Source: Syntrophales bacterium
Lineage (GTDB): Bacteria; Desulfobacterota; Syntrophia; Syntrophales; UBA2210
NCBI GenBank assembly: GCA_023228425.1
Contig: JALOBE010000010.1
Location: forward strand, 23,518 to 87,517
Reading direction: 5' to 3'
DNA: 64,000 nt
The notes below the pieces were generated by a model. That model saw only the letters and a list, made by a program, of their open reading frames with translations, was not told the origin of the DNA and did no database searches. The position numbers and the translations under genes are program-made. This document shows, piece after piece, positions 8,448 to 16,484 of this stretch; within the stretch, counting starts at the first letter, position 1; each line of letters starts with the position of its first letter.

Positions 8448-10104
8448 TGACCCCCAGGGCGGCGGCCAGGCAGATTCCGGTAAGGCCCGCCACGGAGAAG
8501 CCGAAAAACAGCGGTCCCGTCTCCATCCCGATCATGACCGACGAACCGATCACGAGAGATGCCGCGATCAGCCCCAGGCTGATTCGATTGGCGGACTGCC
8601 TCATGGCGTGGGTTATGGGCTCCAGACCCCGGTGGTCGAAGGAGGCCTTGAGTTTCCCCTGCTTCAACTGCCGCATGATCTCCCGCGTTTCCCGGGGAAG
8701 CTCCCGCAGGAGCTTCATGGCGTCACCACCGCTGTCAAAGAATTCTTCCGCGAGCCGGCCCGGCCGGTAGCGCTGAAGCTTCAAACGCCGGACGTGGGGC
8801 TCGGCCCGGGCGGTCATGTCGAAGTCGGGGGCCAGCATCAGGCCCAGCCCTTCCGTGGTGGCCAGGGCCTTGAGCATCAGGTACTTGTCAAAGGGAAGCC
8901 ACAACCGGTGACGGAGAATCAGATCCAGAATCCTGTTCAGCACCTGCTCGATGCGAATTTCTTTGAGCGGCCGAAAAGCATAGAGCTCGATCAGATGGGA
9001 CATGTCGGACTCCAGGGTCCGCCGGTCCGGCTCTTCATCGAACTCGACGATGGCCAGCAGGGCGTCGGTCACTTTCCGTTCGTCCTTCCGGACAATAGCG
9101 AAGGCCATATCGGCCATTTCATCCCGTGAGCGTCGGTCCACAGTGCCCATCATACCGAAATCGAGGTAGCAGATGACGTTGTCGGGAAGAATGAAAATGT
9201 TCCCCGGATGGGGATCGGCATGGAAAAAACCGTAGTCGAATATCTGGGCGAAGAGCAGGTCGGCTCCCCGCTGCGCTATGAGCGTGCGATCGTAACCCGC
9301 CGCGTCGAGATCGTCAAGATTCGATGCCTTTATGCCCGACACATATTCCATGACGAGAATTTCTTTGGTCGACAGGTCCCGAAAAACACGCGGCACATGG
9401 ATGGTGGGGTTGTCCCGGAACTGGCCGGCGAAGCGATCGGCGTAGGAGGCTTCCAGAGTGTAGTCGATTTCGTTCTCCAGGGTGCGGGCGAATTCCTCCA
9501 CGATTTTTGTGGGCCGGAAAAAACGGATCTCTTCCAGGTGCTCCTCCATAAGCGAGGCCAGGTGGAGAAGAATTTCAAGGTCCACCTCTATACCCGCACT
9601 GATACCCGGCCGCCTCACTTTGACGACCACCTCGTCTCCGCTTTTGAGTCGGCCCCGGTACACCTGCCCGATGGATGCCGCCGCCAGAGGCTCTTCGTCA
9701 AAACGCTCAAAAAGAGTCTCCAGCGGGCCACCGATCTCCCCTTCCAGTACGTCGCGCATTGTGTGAAAAGGAACCTGCACCACGTCATCCTGAAGCTTCT
9801 CGAGCTCCCTGATCATGTCCGGGGGCAGCATGTCGGGCCGGGTCGACAGAATCTGCCCCAGCTTGACAAACGTGGGACCCAGTTCTTCAAGGGCCATCCG
9901 TATCCGTTCGGCCCGGGTGTGCTTTTCGATATTCTTCGATCGTGATCGCGTCACGAACTGGATGCCCGTTTCCAGGTAGCCGCCCCTGTTGATCCGGTCG
10001 ATGAGGTCGCCGAAACCGAACTTGATCATCACGGCCAGGATCTGCCGATACCTGTTGATGTGCCGGTAGGTCCGGGAAACGAACCCGATTTTGCGGATGA
10101 GCAT
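8431..10104 (-). CDS. ubiB: ABC1/UbiB/AarF-family atypical protein kinase
   Basis: A 557-residue UbiB-like protein. It has the Lys/Gln-rich N-terminal signature (LGPTFVKLGQILSTRPDMLP), the Ala-rich loop AAASIGQVYRGRL in place of a Gly-rich loop, the VKVRRPG lysine, and catalytic HADPHPGNI and LDFGMMG motifs. Two hydrophobic segments at the C-terminus (about residues 505-557) anchor it to the membrane. UbiB proteins support quinone or other isoprenoid-lipid metabolism through an ATPase or kinase activity not fully defined. It follows a phasin-like gene by 3 bp. Its 3' end overlaps convergent folE2 by 17 bp, so neither gene has its own intergenic terminator. Confidence 0.9.
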   Translation of the reverse strand: MLIRKIGFVSRTYRHINRYRQILAVMIKFGFGDLIDRINRGGYLETGIQFVTRSRSKNIEKHTRAERIRMALEELGPTFVKLGQILSTRPDMLPPDMIRELEKLQDDVVQVPFHTMRDVLEGEIGGPLETLFERFDEEPLAAASIGQVYRGRLKSGDEVVVKVRRPGISAGIEVDLEILLHLASLMEEHLEEIRFFRPTKIVEEFARTLENEIDYTLEASYADRFAGQFRDNPTIHVPRVFRDLSTKEILVMEYVSGIKASNLDDLDAAGYDRTLIAQRGADLLFAQIFDYGFFHADPHPGNIFILPDNVICYLDFGMMGTVDRRSRDEMADMAFAIVRKDERKVTDALLAIVEFDEEPDRRTLESDMSHLIELYAFRPLKEIRIEQVLNRILDLILRHRLWLPFDKYLMLKALATTEGLGLMLAPDFDMTARAEPHVRRLKLQRYRPGRLAEEFFDSGGDAMKLLRELPRETREIMRQLKQGKLKASFDHRGLEPITHAMRQSANRISLGLIAASLVIGSSVMIGMETGPLFFGFSVAGLTGICLAAALGVIMVLR

Positions 10105-10107
10105 GGA

Positions 10108-10410
10108 CTATTCCCCGCTCTTTGAGGCCTTCTCCAGGGCCGTCACCTTCTTTCTGAGTTTGTCGAATTCGTCCCTGCTGACGATGTTCATAGTCTTCAG
10201 GGCATCTTTCACGGCCTTGTCGATGTTCTTCGCGAGGTCTTTTTTCATTTCTTTTGATTTCCTGATCATCTCGTCCACGGTTTCCCGGCCCTCTTTTTCG
10301 GAGATTTCTCCCCGCTTGATCAGGTCGTCCATGAACTCTTCGGCCTTTTCCCGGCTCAGAGACACAAGACCAAAGCCCATAAGGATGCTTTTTCTGATAA
10401 AATTTGACAT
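10108..10410 (-). CDS. Phasin-like small coiled-coil protein
   Basis: A 100-residue, highly charged protein that is probably helical throughout. It has a short hydrophobic N-terminal stretch (ILMGFGLVSL) and a C-terminal heptad-like region (VSRDEFDKLRKKVTALEKA). This arrangement resembles the phasin/polyhydroxyalkanoate granule-associated (PhaF/PhaI) family. The ATG at 10410 follows a strong GGAGGAG site. It is co-transcribed with ubiB (3-bp gap). No PHA synthase is present in the window, so a granule role is not supported by context. Confidence 0.7.
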   Translation of the reverse strand: MSNFIRKSILMGFGLVSLSREKAEEFMDDLIKRGEISEKEGRETVDEMIRKSKEMKKDLAKNIDKAVKDALKTMNIVSRDEFDKLRKKVTALEKASKSGE

Positions 10411-10519
10411 GGCTTTTCTCCTCCCCCGTCATGGGCGCGTATCGCGTCGTCCCCGGCTTCACGGGGATGACAGAATTGACGGCTTCATAAGATATGCACG
10501 CCGTTCCGTAAAAACTTTT

Positions 10520-10642
10520 TGAGACCTTTAATTTTGTCATTTCGAGGAGCATCGTGACGAGAAATCTTCCTTTAACATCGATATGTTACAAGATTTCTCC
10601 CTGCGGTCGGAATGACAAAAACGACAGTTTTTCAAAGGTCTC
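10520..10642. repeat. Dispersed palindromic repeat family B, copy R1
   Basis: An imperfect palindrome of about 120 bp whose outer arms are GTCATTTCGA and TCGGAATGAC and whose inner arms are AGAAATCTT and AAGATTTCT. It is the reverse complement of copies R3 and R4. It lies in the 670-bp gene-free stretch 10411-11080, which also holds repeat copy A2 and nothing else I recognise. Confidence 0.8.
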
Positions 10643-10870
10643 TTTTTCCTGAAGCCGTCCGTCCCCCATCAGACATTTTCCGACCCTGCAGGAGCTCGTC
10701 AAAATGAGGTATGGTTCACAGTTTCTGATGGACATTGTAAATACCCACCTGTTTTTTTTCAAGAAAATAACGGGGTTTTCCGTTCCATTCCCGGGCCGGG
10801 TTCGCCTTGACAGTGCCTTCACAGGTGGATACACTCGAAACGCGTTCAGCCCGGTTGACATAACCAAGCC

Positions 10871-10980
10871 ATGACGAACTCGTAAAAGTCGAAAAACGTC
10901 CGATAGAGGACGGCTTTTAAAAAAGCTCCCTGAGGCACGGCGCGCACATCCTGAGGAATGAGGCGTACTGTGCGATGATC
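10871..10980 (+). repeat. Dispersed repeat family A, copy A2 (5' part only)
   Basis: Close match to the first half of copy A4: GTCGAAAAACGTCC, then GAGGACGGCTTTTA, then GGCGCGCACATCCTG, then GAGGCGTACTG. The palindromic second half is absent. An antisense open frame across this repeat (10846-11226) is an artefact. Confidence 0.8.
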
Positions 10981-11080
10981 ACCTGTAACAACCGGATGGT
11001 GACCACCCTGATCGGGGAAGAGGTTGCCTCGGCGGTGCGAACCGGACGAGATACCCGGGAACAGAGGAAAAGAATTGACT

Positions 11081-12415
11081 ATGGATCGATTTGACAGCGT
11101 GATTATCGGAAGCGGCCCCGCTGGTTTTGAAACTGCCCTGGGCCTGGCGAAGCTGGGTAATTCTGTTGCCCTGGTGGAAAAGAATGATCTGGGAGGTGTC
11201 TGCATCAACCGGGGCTGTATCCCCACGAAGGTAATGGTCTCGGCGGCAAAGCGACTGGAGCGGACTCAGTCGGCACGGCGCTACGGTCTGGAAACCGCGG
11301 CCACGGTATTCTCCTGTCCTGACTTCATGAAATACCGGCGGAACGTGACGTCCCGGTTGAGAAAGGGGCTGGAACAGCGCATCCGGAACGCGGGCATTAC
11401 CGTATACAACGGAACGGCATCAATGGATTCTCCCGATGTTGTAAGAGTCTTTGACGGGGAGGGCGGAACCGTTGCAACACTGGGATTCGACAGGCTGGTG
11501 ATCGCTGCGGGCACACAGCCCGTTGTTCCCGAAGCCTGGTCCGGCATTGATGGCGTCGTTGACAGTGAGACGTTCTGGAGCCTTGACGATCTTCCGAAGA
11601 ATATCCTGATCGCAGGAGGCGGCGTCGTGGGCTGCGAATACGCCTCGTCACTGGCCACCCTGGGGTTTACGGTGACCGTCGTGGAGAGCGAAAACCGTCT
11701 TCTCACCACGGAAGAACCTGAGGTTTCAGGGATTATCCTGAAGCAGCTCAAGAGCAGGGGCGTGTCGGTGCTCCTGGAAACCACCGTGGATTCCCTGTCA
11801 GGGGGCAACGGGACCTTGGAGGTACGTCTGGGTAACCAGGCGGTGACCTGCTCCCTGGTGGTTTGCTGTATGGGACGGAAGGCCTTCCCGGACACTCTTG
11901 GACTGGACAGGGCCGGTCTTGATCTGTCCATGGCCTCGTCGTTGTGCCTGAAGGACTCCATCATGATCGCCGGCGATATCGCCCCGGGACCCCGGCTGGC
12001 CCACAAGGCGGCTCATGACGCCCAGGTGATCACGGACCGTGTTGCCGGCAGGGACCGGTCGCCCCGCTACGACCTGATCCCTCTGGCGGTATTCACCAGC
12101 CCTGAAGTGGGCAGGGCCGGCCTGACGGAGCGAGAAGCGGAGAAATTCTGCACCATTGACGTAAGAACCGTCCACTTCACGGAGATAGGGAAGGCCATTG
12201 CCGACAATGCGCCCCAGGGGTTTCTGAAAATTATTGCCGACCGGAAAACCAGGAAAATCCTGGGAATGACCATCGTGGGCTACGAGGCGTCCGAGTTCAG
12301 CAGCTACGCGTCGCTGGTACTGTATAATGAAATGACCGTGGACGGGCTGGGGCGGGTTGTCTTTTCCCATCCTACGCTGGGGGAAATCTTCCGGGAGTGC
12401 GCCCTGAGATTTTAA
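11081..12415 (+). CDS. lpd: Dihydrolipoamide dehydrogenase-type FAD oxidoreductase
   Basis: A 444-residue class I pyridine nucleotide-disulphide oxidoreductase. The FAD-binding GSGPAG motif is at the N-terminus. The redox-active pair is GGVCINRGCIPTK (CX4C, about residues 41-46), a second Rossmann motif (IAGGGVVGCEYA) binds NAD, and the C-terminal FSHPTLGE supplies the His-Glu pair typical of Lpd. It should reoxidise lipoyl groups of an E2 or H protein with NAD. No 2-oxoacid dehydrogenase or glycine-cleavage gene is nearby, so its partner complex is unknown. The ATG at 11081 follows GAGGAAAAG; the upstream in-frame codon at 11024 adds 19 residues without family support. Confidence 0.85.
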   Translation: MDRFDSVIIGSGPAGFETALGLAKLGNSVALVEKNDLGGVCINRGCIPTKVMVSAAKRLERTQSARRYGLETAATVFSCPDFMKYRRNVTSRLRKGLEQRIRNAGITVYNGTASMDSPDVVRVFDGEGGTVATLGFDRLVIAAGTQPVVPEAWSGIDGVVDSETFWSLDDLPKNILIAGGGVVGCEYASSLATLGFTVTVVESENRLLTTEEPEVSGIILKQLKSRGVSVLLETTVDSLSGGNGTLEVRLGNQAVTCSLVVCCMGRKAFPDTLGLDRAGLDLSMASSLCLKDSIMIAGDIAPGPRLAHKAAHDAQVITDRVAGRDRSPRYDLIPLAVFTSPEVGRAGLTEREAEKFCTIDVRTVHFTEIGKAIADNAPQGFLKIIADRKTRKILGMTIVGYEASEFSSYASLVLYNEMTVDGLGRVVFSHPTLGEIFRECALRF

Positions 12416-12434
12416 GAAGCGCGGCACGACGGTG

Positions 12435-13355
12435 CTAGTGGCCGATCGTTGCCGTCACCCCCTGGCTGTCGAGCAGATCCTTGATGCGTTTCAAACGGTC
12501 TTCGCCGGGTACGATTCCCTGACTGAAGGTGTAGGGTCTTCCCATCTGGGCGCTTTTTGATTTCCCCCCTTCATGGTAGGGCAGAAGCGACACTCTCTCG
12601 GCTCCCGTCTTTTTGGCCAGGGCCGCCATTTCTCTGATATATTCGTCCGAATCGTTTATACCGCCCAGTACGGGCATGCGGAGCCAGATTCTTGTGCTCC
12701 CCGCTATTTTGTAAAGATTATTCAGGATGCGCCTGTTGTCGACTCCGGTAAAAGCCCGGTGCATCTCCGGGTCAAGGTGCTTGATGTCAAAGAGAACGAG
12801 GTCGGTATGATCGAGAACCGCGGAGAATTGTCTCCAGGAGGAGAAGCCCGTCGTTTCCAGCGCTGTGTGCAGTCCTCTCGCTTTGCATGCCTGCAGCAGG
12901 CTCGACACGAAATCGCTCTGCCATAGGGGCTCACCGCCGGACAGGGTCACCCCTCCCGATGAGTTTCTGTAGAAATCTTCATCTCTTTGAACCTCATCAA
13001 GAACCTCTGTTACCGTCATAGAAGTCCCGCAGGCATTCAGGGAATTGTACAGGCATGCCGGAACACAGCGCAGGCAGTGAGTACATTTGGACCAGTCGAT
13101 GGTCCGGCCCGTTTCCCCTGTGAGGGTGATTGCTCCTTCGGGACAGACTTTCAGGCAGGCACCACAGCCGGTACAGTTGATGTCCCTCACCAGCAGGGTT
13201 GGGTGAAAGTCCTGGGATTCCGGGTTGGAGCACCAGACGCACCGCAGGGGACAGCCTTTCATAAATACGGTGGTGCGGATTCCCGGACCGTCGTGGATAC
13301 TGAACCGCTGGATGTTGAAAATATGTCCTTTTCTGGTGCTTTCGGCTGTTATCAT
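12435..13355 (-). CDS. Glycyl radical enzyme activase (radical SAM)
   Basis: A 306-residue activase that uses SAM and a [4Fe-4S] cluster to abstract hydrogen from the glycyl radical site of its partner. The radical-SAM motif CPLRCVWC (CX3CX2C) lies near residue 35. Two ferredoxin-like clusters follow (CTGCGACLKVCP and CTHCLRCVPAC), as in activases of dehydratase and decarboxylase GREs but not the short PFL activase. SGGEP is the SAM-binding GGE motif. It lies 320 bp downstream of the GRE gene, with a hairpin and a degraded repeat between. Pairing with that GRE is inferred from proximity and domain type. Confidence 0.92.
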   Translation of the reverse strand: MITAESTRKGHIFNIQRFSIHDGPGIRTTVFMKGCPLRCVWCSNPESQDFHPTLLVRDINCTGCGACLKVCPEGAITLTGETGRTIDWSKCTHCLRCVPACLYNSLNACGTSMTVTEVLDEVQRDEDFYRNSSGGVTLSGGEPLWQSDFVSSLLQACKARGLHTALETTGFSSWRQFSAVLDHTDLVLFDIKHLDPEMHRAFTGVDNRRILNNLYKIAGSTRIWLRMPVLGGINDSDEYIREMAALAKKTGAERVSLLPYHEGGKSKSAQMGRPYTFSQGIVPGEDRLKRIKDLLDSQGVTATIGH

Positions 13356-13460
13356 GACAGGTACTCGCAGTGTTTTCTGATCGGGAACTCCTCGGAGAGC
13401 CGCCGATGATTCGCTGGCCTTCTGAAGATCGATCGTTTTCCGGTGTTACCCGATTACCGA

Positions 13461-13627
13461 CTTCACGAACAGGACGAAAAAACAGGTTCACCGTAACGCT
13501 TAACAAAGAGTGGCCGCTGCAATGACCGCAGGGCGCGATCACCGCGGTGATACACAAGAGAGCGCAATCAGGCATCCGGCTCTAGTGGCGGAGGCTGTGA
13601 CTCCGCCGGCTTTTCACGGAGCCGTTA
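13461..13627 (+). repeat. Dispersed repeat family A, copy A3 (degraded)
   Basis: Occupies most of the 321-bp gap between the activase and the GRE. It keeps the ACGAACAGGACGAAAAA head, the GCGATCACCGCGGTGA middle, GCGCAATCAGGCATCCGG and the CACGGAGCCGTTAAC tail. The family palindrome is replaced by another inverted repeat, GGCGGAGGCTGTGACTCCGCC. Confidence 0.6.
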
Positions 13628-13629
13628 AC

Positions 13630-13656
13630 GGGGGCTGGAACGATGTTCCAGCCCCC
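13630..13656. terminator. Strong perfect hairpin just past the GRE stop
   Basis: A 12-bp perfect stem (13630-13641 with 13645-13656) closed by a 3-base loop lies about 20 bp downstream of the GRE stop. No T-tract follows on the minus strand, so it may stabilise the GRE mRNA 3' end or attenuate read-through to the activase rather than act as a classical terminator. Confidence 0.55.
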
Positions 13657-13676
13657 GCTTCATGGTCCCGGTTCTC

Positions 13677-16106
13677 TCAGAACGTGTGTTCAGTCCTCAT
13701 GATGATATGGTCCTGCAACCCCTTGGAGAGGTCGGCAAAATAGGCGCTGAAGCCGGCCACCCGCACGATCAGGTCCCGGTATTTCTCGGGATACTGCTGG
13801 GCATCGAGCAAGGTCTCCTTGTCTACCACGTTGAACTGTATGTGAGATATCTTCTTGTCCCGCCAGGTTTTAAGATAGCTGAGGAACATTTCCTTCATGC
13901 TCCCCTCCAGGTACTGGGGAAGAAATTTCTGGTTCAGCAGGTGGTTGTAGGTCTCCATGGTGTCGATCTTGGCGACGGAATTCAACACCGCCGTGGGACC
14001 TTTCTTGTCCGCGCCCGGCTGGGGAGCGAGGGTGGAGTCGGCGAAGGGTCCCCCGTCCATCCTGCCGTCGGGAGTCGCGGGGGTATCGGCAGCAAGCCCG
14101 TACGTGGCGGATACAGCGCTCCCATCTCCTCTGATGGAATAGCCGAAGCGGTCCTTGACGGTCTCCATGACCGCCTCGGTACGATGATGAACCTCCCGGG
14201 CGATGGAATCCGCGTAGTCATCATCGTTACCGTACTTGGGCGCGTTGATGCAGGCCTGCCGTATATCTTCGCGGCCTTCCCAGTTCTTGTCCATGATAGC
14301 GACAAGCTCCGGCAGGGTGACGAGTTTGTCATCAAAAACCACCTTTTTTACAGCCGTTATGGAATCGGCCACATTGGTTCCGCCGATCACCATGGCAAAG
14401 TCATGTACCATCGAGGGATAGACCCACTGTTTGCACTCCCTCCCCCGTTCGATGCAGCCTTCCACTATGGCTGAATAAAAGGGCTTCGGACAGTATTTCG
14501 CGTAGAGGTCACGGCAGGTGTTTTCCACGTGGGCCATCTTTGTGACGAAAAATTTCACCTGTTCGAGATAGGCATCGAGAAGGTCTTCCCATGATGTGAA
14601 CGTGGCGGGGTCAGGCGTTCCGGCACCCCGCTGTTCACCCGTTTCCGGGTTCATGCCCTGGTGGAGGGCCCACCAGAGGCATTTTATCAAGACAAAGTAT
14701 CCCAGGACGCGCCGGGTAATGTTTTTACCAGGGATCTCCATGTAGACACAGCCCGAGACAGAGTATGCCTGCGCGTCACTCGGCGGAACACCCCACTTTT
14801 CCAGCAGCGGTATGAGCGCCTCGTCATTAAAAAAGGATGGGTATCCGATTCCCGTTCGTATGACGTCCGTTGCCGCAGACAGCAGTTCATCGGGCGTGTT
14901 CCTGTGTACGCGCATGGCGATGCTGGGTTCGATGGTTCTCATGGTCTTCGCCGCTTCCAGAACCAGGTAGCTCAATTCATTGGTGACATCCCTCCCCTCC
15001 CGGTCCAGCCCGCCTATGGTGACGGCCTGCAGGGAAGCGACACCACCATACACGGAAGTGACCAGGGGAGAATACACAAGTCCCAGCTCGAGAAATTTAA
15101 CCCAGAGGAGTTGGAGCATTTCCAGGGCCTCCTCCCGGGTGATCCGCCCTTCTTTCAAGTCCTTTTCATAGTAGGGACCAAGGACGTAATCCACCCGCAG
15201 GCCGATTCCCAGAGTTGAATATTCAAGATACCGGATAAGGTGAATGAAATAAAAGAACTGCACCGCTTCCTTGAACGTCCGGGGAGGGTTGGCGGGCACC
15301 CATTCACAGATTTCGGCGATTTCTTCCAGCCTTTTCCTGCTTTCCGGATCGCGTTCCGAGGCGGCCATGGTCCGGGCCAGGGTGGCATAACGGTGAGAAA
15401 AGTCAATAACCGCCTGCAGGACGATGATCACCGATTTCAGGAATTCCTTCTGGTCTATATAATCCGACGGTATGGTTCGGTCAATCTCCTCGAGCCTGGC
15501 CTCGCACCGTCTGATTCTCGCGTCGAGACCTTCCTTAAAAAGACCCTCATAGTCAGGTACGCCCAGTTCAGACCAGTGGGTCCAGAGAAAAGTCCCCTCG
15601 TATTGCCAGTACGTACCGAGATCGCCCGTGAAAGCTTCCTGGTGGCGATCGCTCATGCTCTTGCCTTTCCAGTAGGCACATATTTCCTCGAGTTCCTGTT
15701 TCCCGGCTTCGTCAAGCAGGGTAGTCCCGCCCGTACTGTTTACAAGCCTGAGGACCGAGCGCCAGTTCATGTCGATGGGGTGGTAAATGCCTTCCGGGTC
15801 AGACGTCTGGTACCCCACGATGCGCTCCCAATCCCTGATGAAGATGTCCATGTTACCGAGCACGTGGGCAAGGGCTTTGGCACGACGAAGGACCATCGCC
15901 TCCCCGTCGGTCTTCTTGAATGACTCCGTCATTAACCGGGAACGCTGCAGGTCGAGCTTTACTTCAGGACGGAAGAGACCCCGTGACTTGTCATCTTCCA
16001 TGTAGCCGCGCTGGACATTGCGCACGGCCTTGCTGACAAACTTGTTCCTGAGATCCTGTTTGGGGGCCGTCGTTGTGACGGACTCTGTTACGGTAGTCGT
16101 CTCCAT
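13677..16106 (-). CDS. Glycyl radical enzyme, PFL/dehydratase-decarboxylase superfamily, substrate unassigned
   Basis: An 809-residue oxygen-sensitive glycyl radical enzyme. The C-terminal radical motif is VRVAGFSAYF, where most relatives have GYS. The thiyl cysteine is in the loop SGCVYMEIPGKN (about residues 440-451): Tyr takes the place of Glu in the GCVE signature of glycerol, choline, isethionate and hydroxyproline enzymes, and a Glu sits two positions later. The TPDGR...GPTAVLNS block typical of the superfamily is present. It is not PFL, which has adjacent cysteines. The ATG at 16106 follows GAGAGGAG; an upstream in-frame start would add a 22-residue leader. Its substrate cannot be assigned; arene- or decarboxylase-type chemistry remains possible. 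Confidence 0.88.
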   Translation of the reverse strand: METTTVTESVTTTAPKQDLRNKFVSKAVRNVQRGYMEDDKSRGLFRPEVKLDLQRSRLMTESFKKTDGEAMVLRRAKALAHVLGNMDIFIRDWERIVGYQTSDPEGIYHPIDMNWRSVLRLVNSTGGTTLLDEAGKQELEEICAYWKGKSMSDRHQEAFTGDLGTYWQYEGTFLWTHWSELGVPDYEGLFKEGLDARIRRCEARLEEIDRTIPSDYIDQKEFLKSVIIVLQAVIDFSHRYATLARTMAASERDPESRKRLEEIAEICEWVPANPPRTFKEAVQFFYFIHLIRYLEYSTLGIGLRVDYVLGPYYEKDLKEGRITREEALEMLQLLWVKFLELGLVYSPLVTSVYGGVASLQAVTIGGLDREGRDVTNELSYLVLEAAKTMRTIEPSIAMRVHRNTPDELLSAATDVIRTGIGYPSFFNDEALIPLLEKWGVPPSDAQAYSVSGCVYMEIPGKNITRRVLGYFVLIKCLWWALHQGMNPETGEQRGAGTPDPATFTSWEDLLDAYLEQVKFFVTKMAHVENTCRDLYAKYCPKPFYSAIVEGCIERGRECKQWVYPSMVHDFAMVIGGTNVADSITAVKKVVFDDKLVTLPELVAIMDKNWEGREDIRQACINAPKYGNDDDYADSIAREVHHRTEAVMETVKDRFGYSIRGDGSAVSATYGLAADTPATPDGRMDGGPFADSTLAPQPGADKKGPTAVLNSVAKIDTMETYNHLLNQKFLPQYLEGSMKEMFLSYLKTWRDKKISHIQFNVVDKETLLDAQQYPEKYRDLIVRVAGFSAYFADLSKGLQDHIIMRTEHTF

Positions 16107-16189
16107 GATCGTCTCCTCTCTGCTCTTGGAATATCTGTGACTGCCTGAACGGGACACGGTCTCCCGCGGCAAATACGTTATGTAATATT

Positions 16190-16219
16190 CCTATAACATA
16201 TTGTTATTTTTCCTGTCAA
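16190..16219 (-). promoter_or_regulatory. Candidate GRE promoter with a palindromic operator
   Basis: On the minus strand TTGACA (16219-16214) and TATAGG (16195-16190, 18-bp spacer) or TTATAG (17-bp spacer) lie about 85 bp upstream of the GRE start. The inverted repeat ATAACA-TAT-TGTTAT (16193-16207) occupies the spacer and the -10 edge, a classic repressor position. The binding protein is unknown. Confidence 0.5.
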
Positions 16220-16300
16220 GAGGGAAGGGATAACAAGGAAGGGAAACCAAATCGGACGTTCAGACGTTGTATGAGTTCATCACACCTGATGATCTCGGAA

Positions 16301-16484
16301 TAAGAAGTCGAAAAACGTCCAATAGAGGGCGGCTTTTAACAAAGCTTCTCGATGCAAGGCGCGCACATCCTGGGGAACGAGGCGTACGCTGCGGTACGCC
16401 GCGGTGACGAAGAAGAGAGCTCAACCAAGAATCCGGCTCCCGTACCGGAGGCATGCCTCCGGTACTATTGTACGGAGCCGTCAC
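16301..16484 (+). repeat. Dispersed repeat family A, copy A4 (most complete)
   Basis: The reference copy of the family. It has the GTCGAAAAACGTCC head, GAGGGCGGCTTTTAACAAAGC, GGCGCGCACATCCTGGG, GCGTACGCTGCGGTACGCCG and the tail ATTGTACGGAGCCGTCAC. The tail contains a perfect 24-bp palindrome at 16442-16465. It fills much of the 374-bp gap 16107-16480 and touches the end of the acyl-CoA dehydrogenase gene. Confidence 0.85.

Noticed and set aside
10846..11226. Antisense open frame of 126 codons upstream of lpd
   Set aside because: It runs through repeat copy A2 and the lpd start region; the peptide recurs wherever family A occurs and matches no protein.
11081..12415. Flavoprotein considered as mercuric reductase
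   Set aside because: No N-terminal HMA domain and no C-terminal vicinal cysteines; HPTLGE fits dihydrolipoamide dehydrogenase.
13677..16106. GRE considered as pyruvate formate-lyase
   Set aside because: Only a single active-site Cys (SGCVYME) instead of the adjacent Cys pair, and the activase has extra ferredoxin clusters.
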